64,000 bases of DNA, taken from the NCBI RefSeq assembly GCF_015159595.1, contig NZ_CP063304.1, forward strand, positions 1,116,001-1,180,000. The letters are read 5' to 3'. Source of the DNA: Blautia liquoris (GTDB lineage Bacteria > Bacillota > Clostridia > Lachnospirales > Lachnospiraceae). The notes under the pieces were generated by a model. That model was not told where the DNA came from and did no database searches. It saw nothing but the letters and a program-made list of their open reading frames with translations. Position numbers and translations under genes: made by a program. Below, piece after piece: positions 16,579-25,802 of this stretch (positions are counted from its first letter, which is position 1; every line of letters starts with the position of its first letter).

Positions 16579-17487
16579 ATGAAAGGGAATGGAAAAAGAA
16601 AACGTAAGGGACTGTCCCTTGGCGTAAGACAGAATATCATCGGATATTCTTTTATTCTTCCAAACTTTATTGGATTTTTTATCTTTACGTTTATCCCGGT
16701 AATGTTTTCGCTGATCTTGAGTTTCTCACACTGGGATGGATTTAATCCGATGAAATTTGCGGGTTTTGATAACTTTATTGATATCTTCAAAGACAGAGTT
16801 TTTCGAGGTGCGATCTGGAAGACGGCCTATTTTTCTATCTTCACAGTATTGTTCTCAATGCTGGCTTCGCTAGGTCTGGCGCTGCTTTTGAATCAGAAGA
16901 TCAAGGCAAGAGGAATCTTTCGATGTGCACTGTTCTTTCCCTATGTGGCATCTGTTGTGGCAATCTCTGTTGTGTGGAATGCGATGCTGCAGCCGGATTA
17001 TGGTCCGATCAATGAATTATTGAAATTTATCGGAATTGCTTCTCCACCCAGATGGCTGGCTTCTACGACATGGGTTATCCCGGGACTGATTCTTGTGAAC
17101 GTATGGCGAAATATGGGATATTTTATGATCATCTATCTGTCTGGGCTTCAGAGTATTGATGAGAGTCTCTACGAAGCAGCACAGATAGATGGGGCAAAAG
17201 GCTGGACGCTTTTTAAAAAGATTACATGGCCGCTGCTAAGCCCGAGTACATTTTTTGTTGTGATGATGCTGATCATCAATTCCTTTAAAGTATTTGATCT
17301 GGTATATCTGATGACAAACGGAGGTCCGGGCACATCATCCACGATGTTGTCGCAGTATATTTACAATCAGGCATTTATTTCCTGGGATTACGGCAAATCT
17401 TCGGCGGCTGCGATGATACTGTTTGTGATCGTGAGCCTGCTTACAGTCTTCCAGTTTAAAGCTGAGAAGAAATTTGTAAATTATTAA
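16579..17487 (+). CDS. Sugar ABC transporter permease, MalF/UgpA type
   Basis: A 302-residue inner-membrane permease with six predicted helices, starting with GYSFILPNFIGFFIFTFIP, and the ATPase-docking EAA loop EAAQIDGAKGWTLFKKITWP. It pairs with the following MalG-type permease. It is closely related to the permease at 32838, sharing a PPRW...STTW segment. GAAAGGAG precedes the ATG. Confidence 0.93.
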   Translation: MKGNGKRKRKGLSLGVRQNIIGYSFILPNFIGFFIFTFIPVMFSLILSFSHWDGFNPMKFAGFDNFIDIFKDRVFRGAIWKTAYFSIFTVLFSMLASLGLALLLNQKIKARGIFRCALFFPYVASVVAISVVWNAMLQPDYGPINELLKFIGIASPPRWLASTTWVIPGLILVNVWRNMGYFMIIYLSGLQSIDESLYEAAQIDGAKGWTLFKKITWPLLSPSTFFVVMMLIINSFKVFDLVYLMTNGGPGTSSTMLSQYIYNQAFISWDYGKSSAAAMILFVIVSLLTVFQFKAEKKFVNY

Positions 17488-17502
17488 AAGGTGGTGAAAG
17501 AT

Positions 17503-18333
17503 ATGGTAAAAAAGAAGAGTCCTGTAAAAATGACGCTTATCTACATATTGCTCATCGGATTGACAGTGATTACCCTTACCCCACTGATCTGGATGATCTC
17601 AGCATCGCTTAAGATCGACAGCGAGGTTTTCTCGGTACCAATAAAATGGATTCCGCAGAATCCACAGTGGAGCAATTACACGAAAGTCTGGGAGAAGATT
17701 CCACTTGTGACCTTTACATTAAATACAGTCAAACTAACCGTGCTGATTACGCTCATTCAGGTGGTTACGTCCAGTTTTGCGGCATATGGTTTTGCAAAAT
17801 GCAGATTTAAAGGGAGAAATGTACTTTTTCTCTTTTATGTGGCTACGATGGCAATCCCGTGGCAGGTGTACATGCTGCCACAGTATTCTTTGATGAATTC
17901 ACTGCATCTGGTGGATTCGCATATCGGCTATGTTCTGATGCAAAGCTTTATCCCATTTGGAGTGTTTTTGATGCGGCAGGCGTTTATCTCAATTCCAGAT
18001 GAACTTCTTGAAGCCGCAAGAATCGACGGCCTGTCAGAATATGGGAACTATGTAAGAATCGCCCTTCCTCTGACCAAGGGCTCTGTCACGACACTGGTTA
18101 TTTTTAGCTTTGTAACCATATGGAATGATTATATGGGGCCGATGATTTACTTCAATACGGAGTCGAAAAAGACGATTCAGCTTGGCATCAGAATGTTCAT
18201 CGGACAGTATTCGACGGAGTATGGGCTTGTGTTTGCAGTTTCTGTATTGGCATTGATTCCGGTTGCCGTGATTTTCCTTATTGGACAGAAACAGTTTGTA
18301 CAGGGAATTGCAAGCAGTGGTATCAAAGGATAA
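17503..18333 (+). CDS. Sugar ABC transporter permease, MalG/UgpE type
   Basis: A 276-residue permease with six predicted helices, the MISASLK segment after helix 1, and the EAA loop LEAARIDGLSEYGNYVRIALP. ATG 17503 has AAAAGGTGGTG at the right distance; the GTG at 17491 is an alternative but lies inside the ribosome binding site. It is closely related to the permease at 33724. No ATPase gene is present, so a shared MsmK-type ATPase must energise it. Confidence 0.92.
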   Translation: MVKKKSPVKMTLIYILLIGLTVITLTPLIWMISASLKIDSEVFSVPIKWIPQNPQWSNYTKVWEKIPLVTFTLNTVKLTVLITLIQVVTSSFAAYGFAKCRFKGRNVLFLFYVATMAIPWQVYMLPQYSLMNSLHLVDSHIGYVLMQSFIPFGVFLMRQAFISIPDELLEAARIDGLSEYGNYVRIALPLTKGSVTTLVIFSFVTIWNDYMGPMIYFNTESKKTIQLGIRMFIGQYSTEYGLVFAVSVLALIPVAVIFLIGQKQFVQGIASSGIKG

Positions 18334-18400
18334 AATACCTCTGTTCAGGAAAGCAAAAAGTAACAGTACTGGTATTTATATATATGGAGGGAATTCTATC

Positions 18401-20188
18401 ATGTTATATCCAAGAATGACTTCGAGCCGTATGGTCTTTGAACTGAATGGAATCTGGGATTTTAAACTATTGAAGAAGAAAGAAGAGAGGGACGCGGGCA
18501 GACGGCTTAAAGACAGTATGCCTATGCCAGTTCCCTCCTCCTACAATGATATCTATCCGGGAAGAGACTTTGCAGATCATGTGGGAGATATGGTTTATCA
18601 GAGAACTTTTACTGTCACGAACCCTGTGAAACAGGGGAGGCTATTTCTCAGATTTGGTGCTGTGACGCATACGGCGGAGGTATGGTTAAATGGTGAACTC
18701 CTCGGTTCACATAAAGGAGGTTTTCTCCCGTTTTCCTTTGAGATATCAAAGCAGAGCAGGGTGGGAGAGAACCTTCTTACTGTATTTGTGAATAATATTG
18801 TTGATTACACGACACTTCCATGCGGAAGAGTGGTGGAGGAAGAGTTTCCGGGGCTTGAACAAAGAACAGTGAATCTCCCAAACTTTGATTTTTACAATTA
18901 TTCCGGCATTATGCGCCCGGTATGGATCTATACGACCCCAGATGTGTATATCGAAGATATCGAAGTATACGGAAAAATGGATGGGAGTGTTTACTGGAAG
19001 ATACAGGCAGAAGGAGAGAGTGCCGATAAGGCCAAGGTCACAGTCCGAGTACTTGACGCTGAGGGAAGATGTGTGTATACGGGAACCGGATACAGTGGGA
19101 GCGGGCGTGTGGAAGCTCCCAGGCTGTGGGATACACAAGATCCGTACCTGTACCGTCTTTGGGTACGCTTACAGAGCAAATCCGGGAACGTAGATGAATA
19201 TACGGAGATATTTGGTTTTCGGGAGGTGTCCATCAGAGACTGCAGGATTCTACTGAATGAAAAGCCGGTGTATTTAAAAGGATTTGGCAAACACGAAGAG
19301 GGTGGATCCCGTGGACGTGGAACGGACATGGCTCTCATGACCAAGGATTTAGGCCTGCTGAAATGGATAGGAGCCAATTCGTTCCGCACAAGTCATTATC
19401 CAAATAGTGAGGAGATGATGCAGCTCTGTGACAGGATGGGAATTCTCGTAATCGATGAGTCGCCGGCGGTGGGGCTGAATACCGGATTTACGGCAACGGG
19501 ACTTCTTGGCGGAAATCCAAAAGGGACATGGGAAACCCTTAGGACGAAAGAACATCATAAACATGTCATGGAAGAGATGGTGAAAAGAGATAAAAACCAT
19601 CCCTGTGTGATCGCCTGGTCCGCAGCGAATGAGCCGGCCAGTCAGGAGGATGGGGCAAAGGAGTATTTTGCGCCTCTGGTAGCACTTACAAAGGAAAAAG
19701 ACATCCAGAAACGTCCGGTGACAATTGTCACTTATGAAGGCTCGACCCCGAAAACATGTAAAGTTGCAGAACTGTGTGATTTCCTCGTACTCAACCGCTA
19801 CAGAGGATGGTATGACACAGAGGGAAACCTGAAGGGTGCGGCTGTCAAACTGAAAGAAGAACTGGAAGGCTTTCATGTGAGATGCCCCGAGAAACCGATC
19901 ATGCTTGGGGAGTACGGAGCAGATACTATTGCAGGACTTCATGATTTGAATGCAAGACTTTTCTCAGAGGAGTATCAGACGGAGTTCATGAGAGCCTATG
20001 GGGAAGTGTTTGATTCTCTTCCATACATTGCAGGGGAGCATGTGTGGGTGTTCGCAGATTTTGCCACAGCGGAGAATATTAAGCGTGTGGATGGAAATAA
20101 AAAAGGAATATTCACAAGGGACAGACGCCCCAAACAGGCGGCATATTTTTTGAAGTCGCGATGGGAAGAGATCCGAAATCCTTATTGA
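18401..20188 (+). CDS. uidA: Beta-glucuronidase (GH2)
   Basis: A 595-residue glycoside hydrolase family 2 enzyme with the jelly-roll, immunoglobulin-like and TIM-barrel domains in order. The acid/base is Glu411 (WSAANEP) and the nucleophile Glu504 (MLGEYGADT). The glucuronidase-specific NRYRGWY motif and the N566-x-K568 pair that reads the sugar carboxylate (GNKKGIFTRDRRPK) are present and numbered as in E. coli UidA. The active-site loop between VGLN and RDKNHP is about four residues shorter than in E. coli, suggesting a loop-1 or mini-loop-1 enzyme acting on small glucuronides. There is no signal peptide, so it cleaves imported glucuronides in the cytoplasm. ATG 18401 follows GGAGGG; it ends the YesMN-importer operon. 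Confidence 0.93.
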   Translation: MLYPRMTSSRMVFELNGIWDFKLLKKKEERDAGRRLKDSMPMPVPSSYNDIYPGRDFADHVGDMVYQRTFTVTNPVKQGRLFLRFGAVTHTAEVWLNGELLGSHKGGFLPFSFEISKQSRVGENLLTVFVNNIVDYTTLPCGRVVEEEFPGLEQRTVNLPNFDFYNYSGIMRPVWIYTTPDVYIEDIEVYGKMDGSVYWKIQAEGESADKAKVTVRVLDAEGRCVYTGTGYSGSGRVEAPRLWDTQDPYLYRLWVRLQSKSGNVDEYTEIFGFREVSIRDCRILLNEKPVYLKGFGKHEEGGSRGRGTDMALMTKDLGLLKWIGANSFRTSHYPNSEEMMQLCDRMGILVIDESPAVGLNTGFTATGLLGGNPKGTWETLRTKEHHKHVMEEMVKRDKNHPCVIAWSAANEPASQEDGAKEYFAPLVALTKEKDIQKRPVTIVTYEGSTPKTCKVAELCDFLVLNRYRGWYDTEGNLKGAAVKLKEELEGFHVRCPEKPIMLGEYGADTIAGLHDLNARLFSEEYQTEFMRAYGEVFDSLPYIAGEHVWVFADFATAENIKRVDGNKKGIFTRDRRPKQAAYFLKSRWEEIRNPY

Positions 20189-20206
20189 AAAATAAGCAGA
20201 TGACAG

Positions 20207-20252
20207 AAGTTTCAGTCTTTTAAAAATGACTTTAAAAGACTGAAACTTTTTT
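20207..20252 (+). terminator. Rho-independent terminator of the glucuronidase operon
   Basis: AAGTTTCAGTCTTTTAAA pairs with TTTAAAAGACTGAAACTT and a TTTTTT tract follows, 18 bases after the uidA stop. Confidence 0.9.
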
Positions 20253-20678
20253 CGCAATATTGCGGCATTTGGCGGAATATTCATCGGTCCGGTTTATGGT
20301 GTTTATACTACATTTGGATGAGACACTTGAATTAACATGGAGATCTATTCATTCGTTGGGTCCGTGCACTAAGCTAAGATCAATAAAAGCTATGATGTGA
20401 ATTTTATAACAATTAGGACGTAGGTATAGGCACTTAATTTATAAAGCGGTATATTTGTTGGACATAGCTGCATATAATCCTAGTAAAAATCAAAAGGCGG
20501 TTCTATTATTTTATCTATTCTTCTCTAATTAATCTACTTTAAACGTTTGTAGTAGATTTCTATCAGTATTTTGCTTCCACTGCATTATCCCTATCTTACT
20601 TAGAACAATAAGAGGTCAACTTGCAAAAGTTAAGGATGGGGCATTTATAACAAGGCCGCACTGTAAGGAGGAGAGGCT
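20253..20678. other. Non-coding gap before the GltS-type transporter gene
   Basis: No open frame with a ribosome binding site or recognisable protein is present. The one notable element is the 28-base interrupted palindrome at 20531-20558. The last 20 bases hold the GGAGGAG ribosome binding site of the next gene. Confidence 0.6.
20531..20558. promoter_or_regulatory. 28-base interrupted palindrome, candidate operator
   Basis: AATCTACT and AGTAGATT arms flank a central AAACGTTT, itself palindromic; only two bases on each side of the core break the symmetry. It lies about 120 bases before the GltS-type gene. LacI-family and CcpA sites often have such a core, but the regulator is not encoded in the immediate neighbourhood. 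Confidence 0.5.
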
Positions 20679-21890
20679 ATGATTGAAATTAAAATGGACT
20701 TACTTCAGACGATTGGATTGGCTGGACTTTCCTTAATCGTAGGTTACTGGTTAAAGAAAAGATGGCTAAAGAGACTAACTATCCCGGCTGCCGTTATTGG
20801 AGGGCTGATCTTTGCTATTATCAATACGATTTTTTATCAATTAGGAATCGGATATATCACGGTGAACACAGGGTTAAATGACTTCTTTATGGTTCTCTAT
20901 TTTACAACGATTGGTTTAGGTGCGAGTATAAAGAATAGTCGGGGCCTGGGGAAAAGTATAGTAATGCTATTAGGCTTAACCATTATTGCTATCTTTGTCC
21001 AGAATTTTGTAGCCGTGGGCATAGGAAAGATGTTTGGCGTGGATAGCTTGGTTGCTCTCATGATGGGATCTCCAGCTTTAGTCGGAGGGCCGGGTTGTGT
21101 TGCTGCCATTGCGCCAGCCGTTGAAAAGATGGGATACTCTCAGGCGATGACGGCAGGAATGATCTCGGCAACAATTGGAATCAGTGCAGGAGGTCTTTTA
21201 GCAGGTCCGATCGGATCTCGGATCATCGAACGTCATAAATTATCAACAATGACGAATGCTAAAACTTATGAACAAGAGGCGGCCAAGTCAGACAAAGATT
21301 CTGCCATTATGGGAAAGACAGATGTCTTTAATACTATGATGATTATCTTGGTTTGTATGTTTTTTGGTTCATTCATCACACGGGCTATTAACTCTTTTAT
21401 GGGTATTTTCATGGATAATATTTCATTTCCAGTTGTGTTAGGTCCCATGATACTGGGTTTTGTTTTTCGCTATATATCAGATAAAAAAGAAAATGACCTG
21501 GTGTCTGTGGACGGTGTGGACGTTGTCGCAGATGTGTCATTAGATTTGTTTTTGGGATTAACGATTATTAATCTGCAGTTTTGGACTATTTTTGAAATAG
21601 CGGTTCCCATGATAGTCATTCTCGTGGCTGGAATTATTATAACCTTGCTTTTTGCTTATTTTATTATCTACTATGCAATGGGCAGAAATTATGATGCCGC
21701 TGTTATGTCGGCTGGATTCGTGGGGTATGGCTGTGGAACTACATCGAATGCGATGTCTGGCATGCGCGAGGTCACAAATAAGTATGGACCAAGTCCAAAA
21801 TCGTTTTTGACAACATCCATAATTTGTGGGGTTTTCCTGGATTTTGCCAATGTTTTGCTCGTTTTCATTACCATGGGGTTACTGAATTAA
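20679..21890 (+). CDS. Sodium/glutamate symporter family transporter (GltS type)
   Basis: A 403-residue membrane protein with about ten hydrophobic helices and the GltS landmarks: an N-terminal DLLQTIGLAGLSLIVGYWLKK, IPAAVIGGLI, and two glycine-rich re-entrant segments, GSPALVGGPGC and SAGFVGYGCGTTSNAMSGM. Classical GltS imports glutamate with Na+; homologues carry other acidic compounds. It heads a cassette with a SAF/UxaA-type dehydratase and a CyuA-like enzyme, so the cargo is probably their substrate, an acidic hydroxy- or amino-acid. AAGGAGGAG precedes the ATG. Confidence 0.88.
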   Translation: MIEIKMDLLQTIGLAGLSLIVGYWLKKRWLKRLTIPAAVIGGLIFAIINTIFYQLGIGYITVNTGLNDFFMVLYFTTIGLGASIKNSRGLGKSIVMLLGLTIIAIFVQNFVAVGIGKMFGVDSLVALMMGSPALVGGPGCVAAIAPAVEKMGYSQAMTAGMISATIGISAGGLLAGPIGSRIIERHKLSTMTNAKTYEQEAAKSDKDSAIMGKTDVFNTMMIILVCMFFGSFITRAINSFMGIFMDNISFPVVLGPMILGFVFRYISDKKENDLVSVDGVDVVADVSLDLFLGLTIINLQFWTIFEIAVPMIVILVAGIIITLLFAYFIIYYAMGRNYDAAVMSAGFVGYGCGTTSNAMSGMREVTNKYGPSPKSFLTTSIICGVFLDFANVLLVFITMGLLN

Positions 21891-21949
21891 CATGTTGATG
21901 TTCTTAGTTGAAAAATGACACAATAAATAAAAAGGGGAGGTGATTTTAG

Positions 21950-22252
21950 ATGAAAACAGGACTTTTAGTTGATTCATCGGATAATGTTGTAGTTGCCACT
22001 GAAACTATTCAGGCGGGAGAAAAAATTAAAGTAGGCAGTGAGGTTATAGTTGCGAATCAGCAGATACCCATTGGCCATAAAGCAGCAATTAAGGAAATAA
22101 AAAAAAATGAATATATATATAAATATGGTGTGCCAATAGGATTAGCCAATATGGATATTCAAAAAGGAGATTATATTCATACGCATAATATAACAGATGT
22201 GACGGAAGATTTGTGTAAAAGCTACATTGCAGCATTTATGAAGGAGGATTAG
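21950..22252 (+). CDS. SAF-domain small subunit of an altronate dehydratase/sulfolactate lyase-like enzyme
   Basis: A 100-residue protein with the SAF fold found at the N-terminus of UxaA and as the separate SuyA subunit: DNVVVATETIQAGEKI, then IPIGHKAAIKEIKKNEYIYKYG, then a closing GDYIHTHNI, which carries His residues. It is the small subunit for the protein that starts 4 bases after its stop. In one-chain UxaA and GarD the same unit is fused to the large domain. The ribosome binding site is GGGGAGGTG. Confidence 0.85.
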   Translation: MKTGLLVDSSDNVVVATETIQAGEKIKVGSEVIVANQQIPIGHKAAIKEIKKNEYIYKYGVPIGLANMDIQKGDYIHTHNITDVTEDLCKSYIAAFMKED

Positions 22253-22255
22253 AGG

Positions 22256-23416
22256 ATGGATCATTTCTTGGGTTATTTACGTTCGGATGGTTCTGTTGGC
22301 ATACGCAATTACATATTAGTTGTATCCACAGTACAATGTGCGAATAATGTTGCTATACGCATTGCTGAAAAAACAAATGCGATATCAATTACCCATGATT
22401 TTGGCTGTATGGAATCCGAAGAAAATTCGAATAGGACGAACCTTGGTTTAAAAAAGGCATGTGAAAATCCAAATGTATATGGAGTAATTATCGTTGGATT
22501 GGGCTGTGAACAAATTGATGCAAATAAAATGTATGATCATGTTAAGAAACTCCCTAAACCTGCATATAAAGTTTTGATTCAAGAGGAAGGCGGACCAAAA
22601 CAGTCAATTGCGAAAGGGATAGAATATGCCGGTATACTAGAAAAAGAATTAAGCCTGCAACAAAGAGATTCGTTTGGAGCAGAAAAACTTACAGTTGGCG
22701 TTCAGTGCGGTGGTTCCGATTGGACAACTGCACTTGCGGGTAATTCGGTTATAGGTGCAATGACCGATTTGATTGTCAAAAATGGTGGAACGGTATTGAT
22801 GTCGGAAGTTGTTGGATTTCCGGGCAGTGAACATGTGGTGGCGAAAAGGGCTGTAAGTAAAGAGGTGGGTATCGATATCTTAAACATGGTTACCGAATTG
22901 AGAGAAGATTTTATCAGCAAGAATGGACAGACCATAGAAGAGGTGAATCCCACTCCCGGAAATAAAGCCGGGGGAATTACAACATTAGTCGAAAAATCAA
23001 TGGGAAATGTTAAGAAAATGGGTTCAGCACCGGTTCAAGGCATTATTCAGGTAGGAGAGAAAGTACCTCATCCGGGGTTATGGATCTTAGACTGCAGAGC
23101 GCAGGGGCCCGACTCGTTTGTAACCACAGCTTTTGCCATGTCCGGAGCACAAATAACAGCTTTTAGTACAGGAAGAGGTTCTCCTCTTGGCAATGCAGTT
23201 ATGCCATTAGTAAAGATAACAGGAAATCCAGAAACTTATCAATCATTAAATAGTATCATGGATTTTAATGCCGGAAGAGTAATTCTCGGAGAGAAAATTG
23301 ATCTGGTTGGAGAAGACCTATATAAGAAAATAATTGAGACTGCAAATGGAATTACAACAAAATCTGAAGATAACAGAAACTTTGATTACACGATTCCACG
23401 TGATATTAGATCGTGA
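22256..23416 (+). CDS. UxaA/SuyB-like dehydratase large subunit
   Basis: A 386-residue protein of the altronate/galactarate dehydratase and sulfolactate sulfo-lyase family. It shows YLRSDGSVGIRNYILVVSTV with Cys in VQCANN, FGCMESEENSNRT, GLGCEQID, VGVQCGGSDWTT and the NPTPGNKAGGITTLVEKS signature, with further Cys in WILDCRAQ. These Cys/His-rich segments are candidates for the iron centre of the family. It removes water or sulfite from a 2-hydroxy acid; the actual substrate is not readable. The gene overlaps the UPF0597 gene region by a few bases and belongs to the GltS-headed cassette. Confidence 0.85.
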   Translation: MDHFLGYLRSDGSVGIRNYILVVSTVQCANNVAIRIAEKTNAISITHDFGCMESEENSNRTNLGLKKACENPNVYGVIIVGLGCEQIDANKMYDHVKKLPKPAYKVLIQEEGGPKQSIAKGIEYAGILEKELSLQQRDSFGAEKLTVGVQCGGSDWTTALAGNSVIGAMTDLIVKNGGTVLMSEVVGFPGSEHVVAKRAVSKEVGIDILNMVTELREDFISKNGQTIEEVNPTPGNKAGGITTLVEKSMGNVKKMGSAPVQGIIQVGEKVPHPGLWILDCRAQGPDSFVTTAFAMSGAQITAFSTGRGSPLGNAVMPLVKITGNPETYQSLNSIMDFNAGRVILGEKIDLVGEDLYKKIIETANGITTKSEDNRNFDYTIPRDIRS

Positions 23417-23454
23417 AAAGGTGTTTGGAAATCTGCGATAAGGAGAGAGTGCTT

Positions 23455-24738
23455 ATGAAAGAAGAATTACTTTCTATATTAGTTTCAGAGGTAAAGCCTG
23501 CCTTAGGGTGTACGGGTCCTACCTCGGTATCCTATGCGGTTAGTGTGGCAAAGGATGCCATTGGCGGCAAGGTAAGAAATGTTCGATTCATCGTAGATCG
23601 GGATACCTACAAGAATTCGATAGCTGTAGGCATACCGGGGATCTCCGAGAGGGGAGTTGTCATTGCCGCTGCACTTGGCGCTGTATGCGGGCGGTCCAAA
23701 GCAAAACTAGAGGTGTTAAAAGATGTCACACCACAAGATGAAATAGATGCAAAAAAATTAGTGAACGATGGGAAAGTTGAATTAAAGATTGACTGGGATA
23801 TCAAAGGAGTCGGTTTATATATAGAGGCATTCGTAGAAACAGAGAACGGCACAGGCCATGCGATTGTTGCTAAAACACATACAAATGTAATCCTGATTGA
23901 AACTAATCGCAATGTACTGTATAAAAGTCAGGAAAATGATATCAATGATGTGCTTGACGAATCGAAGGATAGGATTAATCAGTATACAGTAAAGGATTTC
24001 TATGAATTCGCGAGGGAAGTACCGATTGAAAAATTATATTTTTTGAAAGAAGCCATAGAGTTCAACAATAAACTATCTGAAACGGGACTCAAGGAGAATC
24101 TGGGGAAGGGGTTTGGAAATGCCTATCTAAGAATAAAAGAAGGCAGTAATATTTATATGAAAGCGAAAGCGTATACTGCTGCAGCTTCAGATGCCAGAAT
24201 GGCCGGTGAAAATTTATCAGCAATGAGTTGTGCAAGCAGTGGGAATGTTGGAATAACTGCATCAATACCACTTTATATTGTTGCACAAGAACAGGGAAGC
24301 AGTGAAGAATTACTTTTGAGAGCTTTAAGCCTGAGTTTTTTACTGACAATTTTTATTAAGAATCAAATTGGGAGACTGTCTGCTATGTGTGCATGTGCTA
24401 TCGCAGCATCTATTGGTGTTGGCGCCGGTGTTGTGGTTCTTTCAGAGGGAACCTTCGAAGAAGTGGAGGCAACGATTAAAAATATAGTAGGAAGTATTGG
24501 CGGAATCCTCTGTGACGGAGCAAAATTGGGATGTGCTCTAAAATTGTCGAATGCGATAGGTACAGCAATTGAATCTGCCTATTTGGCAATGGAAGGGGCA
24601 GGTATTCCTGCCGGAGACGGTTTAGTCTGTGACACTGCTGATGAGACTTTAAGAATGTTGGGAAGAATTGCAAAGAATGGAATGGCAGAGACGGATAAAA
24701 TTGTCTGTAAAGAAATTATCCAAAGAGAAACTCAATAG
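23455..24738 (+). CDS. UPF0597/CyuA-like FeS desulfidase or deaminase
   Basis: A 427-residue member of the UPF0597 family, related to the alpha subunit of FeS L-serine dehydratases. It has VKPALGCTGPTSVSYA (Cys19), a central SCASSGNVGITAS and CDGAKLGCALK, whose cysteines are likely cluster ligands. The characterised member CyuA/CdsB converts L-cysteine to pyruvate, ammonia and sulfide. Here the neighbours (GltS-like transporter, UxaA/SuyAB-like lyase) suggest a related acidic or beta-substituted amino acid. ATG 23455 follows AAGGAGAG; the earlier in-frame ATG at 23413 overlaps the upstream gene and has no site. Confidence 0.85.
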   Translation: MKEELLSILVSEVKPALGCTGPTSVSYAVSVAKDAIGGKVRNVRFIVDRDTYKNSIAVGIPGISERGVVIAAALGAVCGRSKAKLEVLKDVTPQDEIDAKKLVNDGKVELKIDWDIKGVGLYIEAFVETENGTGHAIVAKTHTNVILIETNRNVLYKSQENDINDVLDESKDRINQYTVKDFYEFAREVPIEKLYFLKEAIEFNNKLSETGLKENLGKGFGNAYLRIKEGSNIYMKAKAYTAAASDARMAGENLSAMSCASSGNVGITASIPLYIVAQEQGSSEELLLRALSLSFLLTIFIKNQIGRLSAMCACAIAASIGVGAGVVVLSEGTFEEVEATIKNIVGSIGGILCDGAKLGCALKLSNAIGTAIESAYLAMEGAGIPAGDGLVCDTADETLRMLGRIAKNGMAETDKIVCKEIIQRETQ

Positions 24739-24750
24739 CTTTTTATTATA

Positions 24751-24778
24751 TGCCCCGTATAAATCCTATACGGGGCAT
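24751..24778 (+). terminator. Hairpin after the CyuA-like gene
   Basis: TGCCCCGTATA and TATACGGGGCA are perfect 11-base arms around a short loop. The T-tract is weak (TTATCAT), so termination may be partial. Confidence 0.7.
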
Positions 24779-24870
24779 TATCATGCCGGGATAAGAGACT
24801 AATTTAAATTTGCTCAAAAAAAGAGATCAAATTTGTAGAAAAGATAGAAAATTATTTTATGGATAGACAT

Positions 24871-24918
24871 TTGAGATAGTAAGTGTTACTCTATAATAGA
24901 AATTTAATCGCGATTAAA
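24871..24918 (+). promoter_or_regulatory. Promoter and palindromic operator before the TetR gene
   Basis: TTGAGA (24871-24876) and TATAAT (24892-24897) form a promoter with a short 15-base spacer. The perfect 16-base palindrome TTTAATCGCGATTAAA (24903-24918) lies just after the -10 box, where a repressor would block initiation. The rest of the 303-base gap 24739-25041 shows no gene. Confidence 0.6.
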
Positions 24919-25041
24919 ACATGTATAAATTAAAGGAAGGAGGATGGGATTATAATCAAAGAACCAAGATCTACTGGCACATTATTCTTATAGGTTGTAT
25001 GATAATGGTAAGAATATATATTCAAAGGAAGGGTGCTGATC

Positions 25042-25731
25042 ATGGCAAAGGAAAAGCAAATTAAACAAGAATACATCAACATAGCTTATCAAATATTAGC
25101 TGAAGAAGGATATGAAGCAGTCACTGTCAGGAGACTGGCAAAAGAGACTGGGAGAAATACCGCGTCTCTTTACTATTATTTTGACAGTTTGAGTTATTTG
25201 ATTTCGATTGCATCCGTCCGTTATCTGATGCAGTATTATGATACTCTTTCCAATGTTATAGACCAGCATTATAAAGCACTTGAGGTTGATCTTCAATCTT
25301 GGGTATGTTTAGCATGGTATGCTTTTCACAATGTTCCGATATATGAGAATTTTTTTCTCTATGATATCGAATTAAGTGAAAAAGCTCTTTATGAATATCT
25401 AGAGCTTTTTCCAGAGGAGAGAAGTCTTATTGATAATTATTTTATGAACAACATTTTGCTTTCACTTGATATCAAAGCAAGAGAAAAAGAAACGTTATTA
25501 TTAGCAGTTAAAGAGGGAACTATCGCTTTGAACGATGTGGATTTTCTTGTGAATACGGACTACTATATCTTCTGCGGAATGATGAATGAACTCCGATTCA
25601 CTTATAAAGATGAGAAAGTTGTACATGCTGTAATGGAAAAATATGCGTCAATCATGACTGATTTATTTCAAAGAATAATGCTGCCGGGAAATTCAATACT
25701 TGGCTGTCACCTGGAAACGATCAGCAAGTAA
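25042..25731 (+). CDS. TetR/AcrR family regulator
   Basis: A 229-residue regulator with an N-terminal TetR helix-turn-helix (AYQILAEEGYEAVTVRRLAK, then NTASLYYYFDSLSYLI) and an all-helical ligand domain. ATG 25042 follows AAGGAAGGG. A 16-base palindrome upstream is a plausible operator. The MFS transporter and MttB-like methyltransferase that follow on the same strand are the likely regulated genes. Confidence 0.88.
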   Translation: MAKEKQIKQEYINIAYQILAEEGYEAVTVRRLAKETGRNTASLYYYFDSLSYLISIASVRYLMQYYDTLSNVIDQHYKALEVDLQSWVCLAWYAFHNVPIYENFFLYDIELSEKALYEYLELFPEERSLIDNYFMNNILLSLDIKAREKETLLLAVKEGTIALNDVDFLVNTDYYIFCGMMNELRFTYKDEKVVHAVMEKYASIMTDLFQRIMLPGNSILGCHLETISK

Positions 25732-25802
25732 TACAATTTTGGTGCTATTATGCACGATTATGTTATTTGCTGAAGAATGTATTGTGATGGGAGAAGAAGA
25801 AT

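Noticed and set aside
18281-18400. Longer N-terminus of the beta-glucuronidase
   Set aside because: The extension overlaps the permease gene and has no homology to GH2; the ATG at 18401 has its own ribosome binding site.
20538-20552. Catabolite-responsive element (cre) at the AAACGTTT core
   Set aside because: The outer positions deviate from the cre consensus, while the 28-base symmetry extends well beyond a cre site.
23413-23454. Earlier start of the CyuA-like gene at 23413
   Set aside because: It overlaps the UxaA-like stop and has no ribosome binding site; AAGGAGAG precedes ATG 23455, which also gives the family N-terminus.
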